Program-made: the position numbers and the translations under genes
DNA from: Geobacter sp. SVR
GTDB taxonomy: Bacteria > Desulfobacterota > Desulfuromonadia > Geobacterales > Pseudopelobacteraceae
DNA length: 64,000 bases
Reading direction: 5' to 3'
Assembly: GCF_016865365.1 (NCBI RefSeq)
Contig: NZ_AP024469.1
Coordinates: 3,192,501 to 3,256,500, forward strand
Shown: piece after piece, positions 1 to 9,635 of the stretch
Numbering within the stretch: the stretch's first letter is position 1
How the letters are laid out: the number at the start of each line of letters is the position of its first letter
The notes under the pieces: model-generated
Database searches by the model: none
What the model saw: only the letters and a program-made list of their open reading frames with translations
What the model was told of the DNA's origin: nothing

Positions 1-953
1 CCTACCCCATTTTCAGGCTGGCTGCCGCCTCCTGCCCGGATGATCCGGACACGACGCGTCTGATCGTCGCTTCGTTGCCGAATGAAAAAATGATCCTGCT
101 GAGCCTGCAGGGAGAACTCGCCTTTATCCGCAAGATCCCTTCCAGCGATGCCGAACTGCGCTCGGCCGACATACACAACATCAACATGACCATTGATTAC
201 TGTTTCCAGTCTCTCAGGGTCCGCCCTTCGGAAGCACTGCTGGTCAACCTGTGCGAACCGTCCTCCGAGCCGTCCGGCACGGTCGGCATCCCGCTCCGCG
301 TCTCCCCTCTCCCCTCCCTGGCGGCCATTTCCCCGGAACTGGCGGAAAGCTATATTGCTCCGTTGGCCGCTGCCCTGCATCATACAATCGCACCCGCGCT
401 GAGCGACATCACTCCGCCCGAGTATACCGCTTTCAAGATAGAAAAGACCCATTACACCATAGCCATAGCGGTTATGGTTCTGCTCTCCGTGCTGCTTGGC
501 TGCCTGGCCTATACGCAGCGCACGGCAATTACGGACCTGAAATCGGCGATCGGCACCACACGGGGGCAACTGGTCAGGGCCGATAAAGAACTGGCTGCCT
601 ACCGAACGCTGGAGAGCGAAGCAAAACAGTGCGGCCGCCCCATTGAAAGCCTGAACAGGCTCTGCGCTGCCATAAACCCCGCGGCGGCCCTGGCCACACT
701 TTCACGCTTCAATTCGCCGGCATGCACGCTGAGACAGGTGGCTACCCAGAAGGGAGACGGATTCATCGGCTTGCACCTGGAAGGAGACTTCCGCTCCGGC
801 AACCTGGGCGAAACCCAGAGAGCCTATGAGGAGGCGCTGGCCCGGCTGGTCAGGATTCCCGGCTATTCGATCGCCTCAAGCTCCCTGGACATCAACAAAA
901 AGAGCTTCGTCATCGAAGCCCGCTTCAACGGCGGCACGGGACAGTCCAAGTGA
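1..953 (+). CDS. mshI: MshI-like pilus biogenesis protein (5' end outside window)
   Basis: The reading frame is open from the first bases, so the true start lies upstream; about 316 residues are visible. The N-terminal half resembles the C-terminal part of an actin-like PilM/GspL domain. It is followed by one strong transmembrane segment (around IAIAVMVLLSVLLGCLAY), a coiled-coil stretch and a periplasmic PilN-like domain. By family knowledge, such proteins form the inner-membrane alignment complex that links the cytoplasmic motor to the secretin. The stop overlaps the GTG start of the next gene (GTGA), indicating translational coupling. The family call rests on layout and gene order more than on sharp motifs. 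Confidence 0.72.
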   Translation, partial: YPIFRLAAASCPDDPDTTRLIVASLPNEKMILLSLQGELAFIRKIPSSDAELRSADIHNINMTIDYCFQSLRVRPSEALLVNLCEPSSEPSGTVGIPLRVSPLPSLAAISPELAESYIAPLAAALHHTIAPALSDITPPEYTAFKIEKTHYTIAIAVMVLLSVLLGCLAYTQRTAITDLKSAIGTTRGQLVRADKELAAYRTLESEAKQCGRPIESLNRLCAAINPAAALATLSRFNSPACTLRQVATQKGDGFIGLHLEGDFRSGNLGETQRAYEEALARLVRIPGYSIASSSLDINKKSFVIEARFNGGTGQSK

Positions 954-1492
954 ACCGTTACCATACCAGCCTTACAACACCCAAAATAAATTTCGTGCTT
1001 GTGACCATCCTTTTTCTGGTCATTTCCACGGTATGCGCCCTTCAGGAGCGGGAACGCAGAGCGCTCGACAAACAGCAGAAGGAACTGGTACGCGCCACGG
1101 AAGGTTTGCAGAGGATCGAAACGGCGGCTCGGGATTATCGCACTGCACTGGCACTCCTCAGATCGCACTATAGCGGGGAAGCCGTCAAAACCACCCCGGC
1201 CGGCCAGATCTATTCCCGGCTCGACGAGATACAGGCCCGTTACAGGCCTGACAACACCGTTTTCGGTGCCATCGAGAAAAACGACGGCAATGCGTCCCTG
1301 ACCTATACGCTGAGCTTCACCAACCGGGATTACAGCACCCTGCTCGACACGATCAGCCAGTTGCAGCGCAATGTCTTTCCCTTCACCTCGGTGGACTCGG
1401 TCACCATTTCACAAAAGGAGCAGCAGGGGAAAGGCGCCGTGGTCTGCGACATCAGCGGCAGGATCACCTCCCTGGAGGGAGTCAAGCCATGA
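950..1492 (+). CDS. mshJ: MshJ/PilO-like inner-membrane pilus assembly protein
   Basis: This 180-residue protein has one N-terminal membrane segment (FVLVTILFLVISTVCAL), then a coiled coil rich in E, K and Q (about residues 30-75), then a small globular periplasmic domain. This is the PilO/GspM layout. It starts at a GTG that overlaps the upstream stop, and its own stop overlaps the ATG of the next gene. In the MSHA pathway this protein pairs with the MshI-like protein to align the motor with the secretin. Sequence identity in this family is low, so the assignment relies on architecture and position. Confidence 0.7.
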   Translation: MNRYHTSLTTPKINFVLVTILFLVISTVCALQERERRALDKQQKELVRATEGLQRIETAARDYRTALALLRSHYSGEAVKTTPAGQIYSRLDEIQARYRPDNTVFGAIEKNDGNASLTYTLSFTNRDYSTLLDTISQLQRNVFPFTSVDSVTISQKEQQGKGAVVCDISGRITSLEGVKP

Positions 1493-1962
1493 GCCTCAAC
1501 AAGAGCATGGCTGCCATGCTGCTGGTTCCGATTGTCGGTCTGACTCTTCCTGCTACCGTTCTTCTCTGGAAAACGCGGGGCAACGGCCTGACCCGAACGG
1601 AAGAGGAGGTGCTGAAATTCTCCAGCCAGCCGCTGGTCGTGGCACGGCTTTCAGATGCCACCACGTACCACGGGGCAGAAAATCCGATCCGCCCGCCAAA
1701 GCCCGATCAGGCAACTCCGGCAGCCTTCCCGCCGGGCCCCCTACCGAAAGCGGACGGGACCAAGTCGGCTGAAACAGCCAAACAGGCGCCCGGCCCACAC
1801 CTCTCCATGATCTACAGCGACAACGGATCAAGAATGGCCATCATCGACGGACAGGTACTTCGGGAAGGGGCAGTCGTCAACGGGCACACGATCGTAAAAA
1901 TTGAAAAGTCAAAGGTACTTGCAAGAATTGCCGGAAAGGATTTATGGCTCTCCATCGAGTGA
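1489..1962 (+). CDS. mshK: MshK-like periplasmic pilus biogenesis protein
   Basis: This 157-residue protein has an N-terminal membrane anchor (MLLVPIVGLTLPATVLLW), a proline-rich linker (about residues 60-100) and a C-terminal domain, about residues 103-157, reading SMIYSDNGSRMAIIDGQVL...VVNGHTIVKIEKSKV. This resembles the small domain of GspC/PilP/MshK proteins that docks onto the secretin. The start ATG overlaps the upstream stop (ATGA). The next gene starts 19 bases before this one ends, so the operon is fully overlapped here. Confidence 0.65.
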   Translation: MSLNKSMAAMLLVPIVGLTLPATVLLWKTRGNGLTRTEEEVLKFSSQPLVVARLSDATTYHGAENPIRPPKPDQATPAAFPPGPLPKADGTKSAETAKQAPGPHLSMIYSDNGSRMAIIDGQVLREGAVVNGHTIVKIEKSKVLARIAGKDLWLSIE

Positions 1963-3620
1963 AACCAGTTCTGACAAAGCTCGCCCGACTGCTCTGCACG
2001 GCTTTGCCGTTCATGGCATCCGGCTGTTCCTCCCAGCAGTACGCCGTGGATTCGCGCGAATCGCTGATCAAGGAAAACATCCCCCGTTACGACGCTCCTG
2101 CTCCGGCGAAAGCGTACCGTCCCCCTGAGTTCGTCCCTCCCACCGAGGAGATTGTGCCGATCAAGACCAGGATGGTGAACATCGTGGTCAGGAACAGCGC
2201 CCTGGGAGATGTGCTGCACGTGCTGGCCGAAGCGAGCGGCCTGAATCTCCTGATAGACCGTGATGTGGCGCTCGACCAGCCGGTAACGCTCAGCCTGCGT
2301 AACGTCTCGGCGCAGGAGGCACTGAAAAGCATCTTTTCCAGTGTGGACTGCTTCTATACGGTACAGGGCAATGTGCTGAAGGTCGAAGCGGTATCCACCA
2401 GGGTTTTCGAGCTGGGGCACCCGGCGCTGGTAAACAACTACACCATGGACCTGGGAGGGGATATTCTCGGCGGGGCCTTGGTGACTGCGTCGGGTAGCAG
2501 CTCCGGCTCCAGCAACGTCAAGGGAGCGGTCACAACCAGCAGCAAGGCCGATGTCAAGGCGCACGACTTCTGGGAATCCCTGGAAAAGTCCCTGGACAAC
2601 ATACTTGGCAAAAAGGATGGTTCAGCAGCTCGGCCGGCAGACAACAAACCGTCCGTACCGAACAGCACCGGCACTGTCGACCGCGGATCGGCAGTATCGG
2701 GGGGACCGCAACAGACCGTCACCATCAACCGGCTGACCGGTACGATCATGGTCACTGCCACCCGCAAAGGAATGGAACGGGTGGAGCGGTATCTTGACAA
2801 CCTTCGGAAAGTACTCAGCAGGCAGGTGATGATCGAGGCCAGGATCATCGAAGTACAGCTCAACGAAGGGCTGAACTTCGGTATCGACTGGTCGTTCCTG
2901 GACAATGTGAAAGCCCTGGGAGGGCCGGTCAACGCCGGTTTCGGAGCGCTGAACATCGCCACCCGCAGCTTCACGGCAGCCACCGATGCTGCTGCCGGGG
3001 CATCCCAGTTCCAGGTCGGGCTCAGCCGGGCCAATTTTCAGGCACTTCTGACGGCCCTGAAGACGCAGGGGGATGTCAAGACCCTTTCGAACCCGAAGGT
3101 CAACGTCATGAACGGCCATGCATCGATACTGACCGTCGGCCGGAACACCAGCTACATCTCCAAGGTAACCTCCACCACCACCGCCACCAGCGGCGCCACG
3201 CCGCTTACCACCTTCAGCGTAGACACCGGCAGCATCCTCTCCGGGATGATCATCGGCATTGTCCCCTACATTTCCGACAATGGGGAAATTTCCCTGAATG
3301 TCACACCGATAACCTCGGACCTGGTGAGTCTCGATGAGAAAGCCGTGGGATCGATCGGTAACCAGACAACCATCTCGATTCCGACGGTCGACCTGCGAGA
3401 GATGACCACTACCGTAAAGATGCAGGATGGCCAATTGGTGATCATCGGCGGCCTGATCGCGAGGAAAACCACCACCCATGACGAGAAGGTGCCCATTATT
3501 GGCGACATTCCCCTGCTCGGCAAACTTTTCACCCGCGTCAAGAACAGCGAGGCACGTTCGGAACTGGTGCTGCTCCTGCGGCCCCAGGTCGTAAGCAGCG
3601 AAAACGGTTGGCAGCAGTAG
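1944..3620 (+). CDS. mshL: MshL secretin, outer-membrane pilus pore
   Basis: This 558-residue protein begins with a lipoprotein-type signal ending in MASGC, with Cys28 as the probable lipidation site. Residues about 80-150 form a secretin N-terminal domain (LHVLAEASGLNLLIDRDV). A Ser/Gly/Lys-rich linker spans about 160-250. The C-terminal half is the secretin barrel with the conserved VPIIGDIPLLGKLF motif and a final LVLLLRPQVV strand. Secretins oligomerise into the outer-membrane channel through which the pilus passes. The start lies inside mshK. A gap of 88 bases separates it from mshE. Confidence 0.93.
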   Translation: MALHRVKPVLTKLARLLCTALPFMASGCSSQQYAVDSRESLIKENIPRYDAPAPAKAYRPPEFVPPTEEIVPIKTRMVNIVVRNSALGDVLHVLAEASGLNLLIDRDVALDQPVTLSLRNVSAQEALKSIFSSVDCFYTVQGNVLKVEAVSTRVFELGHPALVNNYTMDLGGDILGGALVTASGSSSGSSNVKGAVTTSSKADVKAHDFWESLEKSLDNILGKKDGSAARPADNKPSVPNSTGTVDRGSAVSGGPQQTVTINRLTGTIMVTATRKGMERVERYLDNLRKVLSRQVMIEARIIEVQLNEGLNFGIDWSFLDNVKALGGPVNAGFGALNIATRSFTAATDAAAGASQFQVGLSRANFQALLTALKTQGDVKTLSNPKVNVMNGHASILTVGRNTSYISKVTSTTTATSGATPLTTFSVDTGSILSGMIIGIVPYISDNGEISLNVTPITSDLVSLDEKAVGSIGNQTTISIPTVDLREMTTTVKMQDGQLVIIGGLIARKTTTHDEKVPIIGDIPLLGKLFTRVKNSEARSELVLLLRPQVVSSENGWQQ

Positions 3621-3708
3621 CATAGAACAGTTGCGGGAGTGCAGCAAAGGCGCAAACGCGTTCGATGCTCCATACCCGACAGCATACTGAACGAAAGGCG
3701 TAACCTTC

Positions 3709-5361
3709 ATGGCAGCGGCTCCGATACGCATAGGCGACCTCCTGATCTCCAAGGGGATGCTCACCGAGAAGCAGCTCAAGATCGCCCTGATCCAGCAGCG
3801 CGTCACCGGCGCGATACTGGGCGATACGCTGATTTCCCTCGGTTTCGTTACGGCGCGGGAATTCGCCGAAACCATTGCCCATCAGTCCGGAGTGGAGTAC
3901 ATCGACCTGCGCGGTTTCAGCATTGCCGATGAAGCGCTGCGGCTGGTCCCCAAGGAAACGGCCCGCAAGAGCGGCTTCATTCCGCTCGAAATCAAAGAGG
4001 ACATTCTCTCCATCGGCGTCACCAACCCCAGCAACATCGTGGCCGTGGATACCGTCCGCCAGCTTACCGGAAACACGCCCAAAGTCTACCTCGTGGACCA
4101 GGACGCCTACGGTGACAGCATTGAAAGCGCCTACTACTTTGTTGAGCACCCCGTGCAGCAACGGCTGGAGGAGATCTCCTCCAACCTGAAGAGTGGCGCC
4201 GCCGTCCAGAGCTCGATCATCCCCGAGCTGACCGATCTGCTCCTGATGAACGGCATCCGGAAGAAGGCGACCGACATCCATCTGACCCCCTCAAAAGAGG
4301 TACTGCACGTCTTTTTCCGCATCGACGGCGTGCTGACCTATGGCCATTGCCTGCCGCGCGCATTCCAGAGCCCGCTGGCCTCGCGCATCAAAATCATGGC
4401 CCACCTGGACATCGCCGAGCAGCGCCTGCCTCAGGACGGCGCCTATACCCTCGATTTCCTGAACAAGCGGTATGATCTGCGTATCTCCACCGTGCCGTCG
4501 ATCTATGGCGAGAACATCGTTATCCGCGTCCTCTCCACCAGCGGTTCGCTGCTCAGCATGGCGCAGCTCGGTCTGAACGAAAGCTTGGTGGCAACCATGC
4601 GCAGCCTGTTCAACAAGTCGCACGGCATCATCCTGATCACCGGCCCGACAGGCAGCGGCAAGACCACCACGCTGTACTCCTGCCTGCGGGATATCGATCT
4701 GCTGGAACGCAACGTCATCACCGTTGAAGATCCGGTCGAGTACCGCCTGAACTTCGTTCGCCAGACCGAAGTCAACGAAAAGGCGGGCTACACGTTTGCC
4801 TCCTCGGCCCGCACCTTCATGCGCCAGGACCCGGATGTCATGCTCCTGGGGGAGATCCGCGACTCGGAAACCGCCCAGATTGCCGTCCGCGCCTCCATTA
4901 CCGGACACCTGGTGCTCTCCACCCTGCACACCAATGACGCCGTCACCTCCATTCCCCGCCTGCTCGATCTGGGCATGGACAAGCTGCTGCTCTCCTCGTC
5001 ACTGCTGGCGGTCGTGGCGCAGCGTTTGGCCCGCAGGATCTGCCTGCACTGCAGGGAGTCCTATACTGTTTCCGAAGCGGAGAAGGCCATGTTCAAAAGA
5101 GCTGGCCTGGATATCGAGACAGCATATCGTGGAGCAGGCTGCGAACAGTGCGGCGGCAGCGGATATGCGGGCAGAACTTCCATTGCGGAAATCATGATCA
5201 TCAAACCCGAGATCAGGGAGATGATCTACGCCGGAGCCTCAACCGGCACGATATATCAGGCCGCGGTCAGGGGGGGCATGGCGCCACTGATGGTGGATGG
5301 CCTGAGAAGAGCCGCCGCCGGCCACACCACCCTTCAGGAGATACAACGGGTGTGCGGATGA
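3709..5361 (+). CDS. mshE: MshE, pilus extension ATPase (GspE/PilB family)
   Basis: This 550-residue protein carries an N-terminal MshEN domain (about residues 5-150) of the type that binds c-di-GMP in characterised MshE proteins. A secretion-ATPase core follows: Walker A GPTGSGKTTT near residue 312, the Asp-box and Walker B LLGEIRD near 379, and His-box LSTLHTNDA. Near residues 445-490 is a four-cysteine zinc motif (CLHC...CEQC) typical of PilB/GspE. It powers pilin polymerisation at the inner membrane. The stop overlaps the ATG of mshG. c-di-GMP control is a family inference and the binding residues were not verified. Confidence 0.95.
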   Translation: MAAAPIRIGDLLISKGMLTEKQLKIALIQQRVTGAILGDTLISLGFVTAREFAETIAHQSGVEYIDLRGFSIADEALRLVPKETARKSGFIPLEIKEDILSIGVTNPSNIVAVDTVRQLTGNTPKVYLVDQDAYGDSIESAYYFVEHPVQQRLEEISSNLKSGAAVQSSIIPELTDLLLMNGIRKKATDIHLTPSKEVLHVFFRIDGVLTYGHCLPRAFQSPLASRIKIMAHLDIAEQRLPQDGAYTLDFLNKRYDLRISTVPSIYGENIVIRVLSTSGSLLSMAQLGLNESLVATMRSLFNKSHGIILITGPTGSGKTTTLYSCLRDIDLLERNVITVEDPVEYRLNFVRQTEVNEKAGYTFASSARTFMRQDPDVMLLGEIRDSETAQIAVRASITGHLVLSTLHTNDAVTSIPRLLDLGMDKLLLSSSLLAVVAQRLARRICLHCRESYTVSEAEKAMFKRAGLDIETAYRGAGCEQCGGSGYAGRTSIAEIMIIKPEIREMIYAGASTGTIYQAAVRGGMAPLMVDGLRRAAAGHTTLQEIQRVCG

Positions 5362-6572
5362 GTTTTTTCGCCTACAGCGCGGTCGATGCCAATGGTCAGA
5401 TGGTCAAGGGGACGCTCGAATCGGACGATCTCGACACTGCCTCACGCGACGTCGTTGCCAAGGGGCTCTACCTCATTTCCATCAAGGCAACCTCCAGCCA
5501 ATTGGGATGGCTCCACAAAACGATGGCCTCGTTTCAGGTCAAACGGATGGAGGTCATCGAATTCGCCCAGAGTCTTGCGGTCATGTTGAAAGCCGGGCTG
5601 CCGATCCTGACCTGCCTGGAGGACATAATAGCATCCACTTCCAACAAGGCTCTCAGGTCGGCTATCCAGGACATCAGGCAGAAGGTGGAGCAGGGAGGTT
5701 CGGTTTCGGGTGCCCTGGCGGCACAGGGCCCTATCTTTCCCGGCACGCTGAAGACGCTGATAACGGTGGGTGAGGGCACTGGGCGATTGGATGCCAGCCT
5801 GCAGGAAGCGGCTGACCACCTGCTGCGGGTCCAACATCTGGCGGATGCCATCAAGAAGGCCTTGATGTATCCGGCCTTTGCCATCACGACCACACTCTCG
5901 GCACTGGTATTCTGGCTGGCGTTCGTGCTGCCGAAGCTGACCGGCACCATGACCGGCATGGGTGTCAAGCTGCCGGCCCTCACCCGGGCCCTGATATCAG
6001 TCAGCGCGCTGTTTCAGGCCCACTGGGGCACGATGCTGCTGGCGCTGCTCCTTTTGCCTATCGCATTCTACCTGTTGGGAAAAAACAAAAAAGCGCGCTA
6101 CTACCGGGACTGGGCTGCTATCAAAATACCCATTGTCAGATTGATCGTGTACAACAAGCTGCTCGCTTCCTTTGCAGAGCAATTCGGCATACTGGTGGCA
6201 GCCGGCATTGCCATGGACCGGCTTTTCGATCTGCTGATCCCGTCCCTGGGCAACGAATATTTCGCGGTACGGCTGTTGAAGGCCAAGGAAAACATCCTGA
6301 ACGGCAGTCTGATATCGGAATCGCTGAAGGAGCAGGAGATCTTTCCGAACTTGGTGTTGCGTATGATCAGCATCGGCGAAACCAGCGGCACCCTGGACAC
6401 GCAGCTCAGGTTCCTCTCCGGCTACTATGCCAAAAAGCTGAACGACGCCACCGAAAGCCTGGGCAAACTGATAGAACCACTGGTAATGCTCGTGATAGGC
6501 GCGCTGTTCGCCGTCATAATCATGGGATTGATGCTGCCGATCTACGATCTGGTATCAAAGATGGGCAAATAA
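5358..6572 (+). CDS. mshG: MshG, inner-membrane platform protein (GspF/PilC family)
   Basis: The chosen start is the ATG overlapping the mshE stop (ATGA), giving 404 residues beginning MSFFAYSAVD, a typical GspF N-terminus. Two T2SSF domains are visible (about residues 70-190 and 270-400), each followed by membrane segments such as FAITTTLSALVFWLAFVLP and LVMLVIGALFAVIIMGLMLPIYDL. The protein is the membrane platform through which the ATPase drives pilin insertion. Its length is normal for the family. An open frame continues upstream inside mshE but has no support as coding sequence. Confidence 0.94.
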   Translation: MSFFAYSAVDANGQMVKGTLESDDLDTASRDVVAKGLYLISIKATSSQLGWLHKTMASFQVKRMEVIEFAQSLAVMLKAGLPILTCLEDIIASTSNKALRSAIQDIRQKVEQGGSVSGALAAQGPIFPGTLKTLITVGEGTGRLDASLQEAADHLLRVQHLADAIKKALMYPAFAITTTLSALVFWLAFVLPKLTGTMTGMGVKLPALTRALISVSALFQAHWGTMLLALLLLPIAFYLLGKNKKARYYRDWAAIKIPIVRLIVYNKLLASFAEQFGILVAAGIAMDRLFDLLIPSLGNEYFAVRLLKAKENILNGSLISESLKEQEIFPNLVLRMISIGETSGTLDTQLRFLSGYYAKKLNDATESLGKLIEPLVMLVIGALFAVIIMGLMLPIYDLVSKMGK

Positions 6573-6597
6573 GACCAGCAGAAGGAACAACCCGAGG

Positions 6598-7728
6598 ATG
6601 TCATCCAATTATCTCGATTTTTTCAACCTGAACGACGATCCGTTCCGTCTCACGCCGGATATCGATTACTACTACAACTCGCCGGAACACTCCACTGCGC
6701 TGCTGTCGCTGGAATATTGCTTCAAGGAGAAGGAGGGGTTCTGCATTCTGACGGGCGAGCCGGGTACCGGCAAGACCACCCTGATGCGCCTGTTCGTCGA
6801 AAAATGGAAGGACCGCGCCGAGATCGCCCTGATTATGACCCCGCGGCTCTCCCCGGAAGAATTCTTCCTGGCGGTGCTGGAAGACTTCAAGATCCCGTTT
6901 TTGAGCACCAGCAAAAACGACCTGCTGAAAGCTTTCCGAGACTTCCTGCTGATGCACGCCGCCAACGACCGCCGGGTGGCCATCATCGTGGACGAGGCCC
7001 AGCAGTTGCCCGACTCCACACTTGAAGAACTGCGGCTGCTCTCGAACCTTGAGACGGAAAAGGAAAAACTGCTGCAGATCATCCTGATCGGCCAGCCGGA
7101 GCTGGGAACAAAGCTCGCGAGCCCGTCGCTCAGACAGCTGAATCAGCGCATCACGGTGCGCGTCAAGCTCGAGCCGCTGAACAGGGAAGAGACTGCCGAC
7201 TACATCGGCATCAGGCTGCTCCGCGCCGGCAACAGCGGTCCCCTGAACCAGAAAGCCAAGGACCTGATCTTTGAGATGTCCGGCGGCAAGCCTCGAAAGA
7301 TCAACATGATCGCGACCCGTGCACTGATGTCCGCTTTTCTGGATGAAAGCAAGGAGGTCACGGTGACGCACGTCCGAAAAGGGGCCGCGGATGTCCTGGC
7401 ACAGGAAAAGAATGAGCGGGAGGATGCTCCGCCCAGGGGACGCAGGAAAAAGGGGGGCCTGTTTTCCGCCAATCCGCGAAAAATAAGTTCACCGGCGCGT
7501 ACGGTAGCGATGGTCATGGGGGCTCTGGTACTCGTCGCTGCGGGGTGGATCGGATACTATTTCGACTTCGGCTCCAACCGCCCCGCCGCATCGGGCCAGA
7601 CACCTCCTGAACGGGCAAATGCCGTAGCGCTTCCGTCGCCGGGCAATCCGGCGGCACTGGCGGCAGGCAGGATCTCGTCCGGCAGGCAGCCCGTACAAGC
7701 CGCCAGAAGCAGCGCAAGTCGCCCCTGA
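6598..7728 (+). CDS. mshM: MshM/ExeA-like AAA ATPase
   Basis: This 376-residue protein starts with the characteristic YLDFFNLNDDPFRLTPDIDYYYNS sequence of the ExeA/MshM family (first part quoted). It has Walker A GEPGTGKTT near residue 53 and Walker B VAIIVDEAQQLP near 126. After the AAA module (to about 275) comes a basic linker, one transmembrane helix (about 301-320) and a short periplasmic tail. ExeA-type proteins couple ATP hydrolysis to secretin assembly through peptidoglycan. A peptidoglycan hydrolase gene follows directly, which fits that job. Confidence 0.88.
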   Translation: MSSNYLDFFNLNDDPFRLTPDIDYYYNSPEHSTALLSLEYCFKEKEGFCILTGEPGTGKTTLMRLFVEKWKDRAEIALIMTPRLSPEEFFLAVLEDFKIPFLSTSKNDLLKAFRDFLLMHAANDRRVAIIVDEAQQLPDSTLEELRLLSNLETEKEKLLQIILIGQPELGTKLASPSLRQLNQRITVRVKLEPLNREETADYIGIRLLRAGNSGPLNQKAKDLIFEMSGGKPRKINMIATRALMSAFLDESKEVTVTHVRKGAADVLAQEKNEREDAPPRGRRKKGGLFSANPRKISSPARTVAMVMGALVLVAAGWIGYYFDFGSNRPAASGQTPPERANAVALPSPGNPAALAAGRISSGRQPVQAARSSASRP

Positions 7729-7800
7729 CCCGCGTACATGTGGCCAAATACCACCAAAAGGATCGATTTGATATTTTTAAATTTTAAATATCGTTCCGGC

Positions 7801-8325
7801 ATGATAAAAGAACGGGCGCTCCTGTTTCTGCTGCCGGTTCTGCTGCTTCCGTCGACGGCACGAGCATTCTGCTTCGATGCCGCAGGAAGGGAGTACGGAA
7901 TCAATCCGCAACTGTTGCAGAGTATAGCGCAGGTGGAATCGAACCTGAATCCCGCTGCCATCAACCGCAATAAAAACGGTAGTGCGGACTACGGACTGAT
8001 GCAGATCAACAGTTTCTGGCTGAAAACGTTAGGGACCACGACCGGGGAGCTGCTCGGCAACCCCTGCTACAACGTGATGGCAGGCGCCTTTGTGTTGCGC
8101 GGATGCCTCGACCGCCACGGTGAAAACTGGCAGGCGATCGGTTGTTACAATGCGGCCAGCCGCCATAAACAGGCTGCCTATTCCTGGAAGATTTACCGCC
8201 AGCTCCTGAAGGGGAGCACGGCCAAAGCACCGCCGGCCGGCACCATCGAGCCGCCAGGAAAAGACCGGCCCCGCCCGCCGGTTTCATCACTGTGGGTATC
8301 GGTTATCGATACGGATCCGAAATAA
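7801..8325 (+). CDS. Lytic transglycosylase (SLT domain) of the pilus locus
   Basis: The ATG at 7801 gives 174 residues with a clear signal peptide (MIKERALLFLLPVLLLPSTARAF). A longer frame from 7738 lacks both a ribosome site and a signal peptide. The mature protein is a single SLT domain: Ile-Ala-Gln-Val-Glu-Ser holds the catalytic Glu, followed by NKNGSADYGLMQINSFW and a conserved CYN segment. It should cleave glycan strands to open peptidoglycan for the pilus machine, as IpgF/VirB1-like enzymes do. A proline-rich tail follows residue 140. The upstream 60 bases are AT-rich and may hold a local promoter. Confidence 0.88.
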   Translation: MIKERALLFLLPVLLLPSTARAFCFDAAGREYGINPQLLQSIAQVESNLNPAAINRNKNGSADYGLMQINSFWLKTLGTTTGELLGNPCYNVMAGAFVLRGCLDRHGENWQAIGCYNAASRHKQAAYSWKIYRQLLKGSTAKAPPAGTIEPPGKDRPRPPVSSLWVSVIDTDPK

Positions 8326-8342
8326 TACTGCTTGGTGGATAC

Positions 8343-9503
8343 ATGAGCGTTCTGGCTGACCTGCTTTCAAAGACAAAAAAGGCCGATCCCCTTGACGGAA
8401 AGGGTGTGCCTCCTACCCTTGTGCGTGCACAAAAGGATGGTGCCGCGCCTTCCCGTCAGAAAAAGCGGTTCGTCATCATGTCGCTGCTTGCCGTGGTTTC
8501 AATCCTGGTAGGCTTGTTTCTCCCCACCCAGATCAAGCGCCTTTCACTGCTTCTGAATGTCAAAACTGCAGTTACAATGCCTCAGCCGGTAAAGATGCCG
8601 CTCCCGTCCAGAACATCCCCGTCCAACGCACCGGAACAGATTGTTGAAGAGGCGCAGAAGGCCGCTGCAGCAGCTCAGGCAATCGGCAACCAGGCAGCTG
8701 GTACCGCGCCGGCGGGCGTTGCGGAGCCGGCTAGAAACCCCGCCCCCACCAATCCTCCAATCACATCGGTTGCAAGCAGTAACGCCCCCAAACAGCAGCC
8801 CTCTGCCAGAAAAGCCGGTCCGCGGCCCGTGGCGGCCGCAATCCCCCGTAATCGCACAGTTCAGCATCAGGAGAAGCTGCTTTCCGCTGCACCAGCGCCT
8901 GCGGTCAAAAAGGGGGAGGAAACACCGGGCAAGGCTGACACGGATGCCCGAGGCGCCCTGCTGTATGCGGCGCGCTCATCGGAGCAGGCCGGTGACTGGC
9001 GGGGCGCTCTGGCCAGTTATCGCTCGGCGCTGGAGATCGATCCCGACAATTACCGAATCATGAGCAATAGCGCCGCTGCCTACAACAAGCTGGGCATGTA
9101 CGCCGACGGCGAACGGGAGGCCCGCCGGGCATTGGCCCGCAAGCACGATTACATTCCGGCCCTGGTGAATGCGGCCATTGCCTGTTCATCCCAGGGCAAC
9201 GACAAGGATGCGCTGAAGTTTTTCAGTGCCGCTTCTGCGGCCGATCCGGGCAACAAAAGCCTGCTCCTCAACCTGGGCGTCATGCAGGAGCGGGCCGGCA
9301 ACCTGGACAAGGCGCTGGAGTCCTACCGCAGGGGGGCTGCATTGGGTGAGCCGCAAGCCCTGTACGGCATAGGCAGGATAAACGACCAGAAAGGCAACAA
9401 GAGCGAGGCCATCACTGCCTACAAGGCGATCATGTTGCAGAAGAACGTCGATCCCGCCCTGAAGCGAGAGGCCAGGGACAGGCTCATGAGACTGGAAGAG
9501 TAG
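8343..9503 (+). CDS. mshN: MshN-like TPR protein of the pilus locus
   Basis: Starting at the ATG after GGTGG, this 386-residue protein has a basic cytoplasmic N-terminus, one membrane segment (FVIMSLLAVVSILVGLFLP, about residues 41-59) and a long Ala/Pro-rich low-complexity spacer (about 75-200). The C-terminus carries about five tetratricopeptide repeats (from ARGALLYAARSSEQAGDWRGAL to the end). The layout and position match MshN, a TPR protein of MSHA loci with unclear detailed function. The TPRs probably face the periplasm and may bind the secretin or the transglycosylase; that is inference. Confidence 0.75.
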   Translation: MSVLADLLSKTKKADPLDGKGVPPTLVRAQKDGAAPSRQKKRFVIMSLLAVVSILVGLFLPTQIKRLSLLLNVKTAVTMPQPVKMPLPSRTSPSNAPEQIVEEAQKAAAAAQAIGNQAAGTAPAGVAEPARNPAPTNPPITSVASSNAPKQQPSARKAGPRPVAAAIPRNRTVQHQEKLLSAAPAPAVKKGEETPGKADTDARGALLYAARSSEQAGDWRGALASYRSALEIDPDNYRIMSNSAAAYNKLGMYADGEREARRALARKHDYIPALVNAAIACSSQGNDKDALKFFSAASAADPGNKSLLLNLGVMQERAGNLDKALESYRRGAALGEPQALYGIGRINDQKGNKSEAITAYKAIMLQKNVDPALKREARDRLMRLEE

Positions 9504-9635
9504 AGTGGATTAGCTATGGACAGACGTGACACAGAAATGATAGTGTCGGCCCTTCCTATTCTCATTAAAATACGCCATCAACAGACACGTCATCGTCAAC
9601 TCTAACCGCAACACGAACGAAAGGAGCGAAAAAGA

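Noticed and set aside
3628-3710. Possible frame between mshL and mshE
   Set aside because: Only out-of-frame shadows of the mshE start region; no start with ribosome site.
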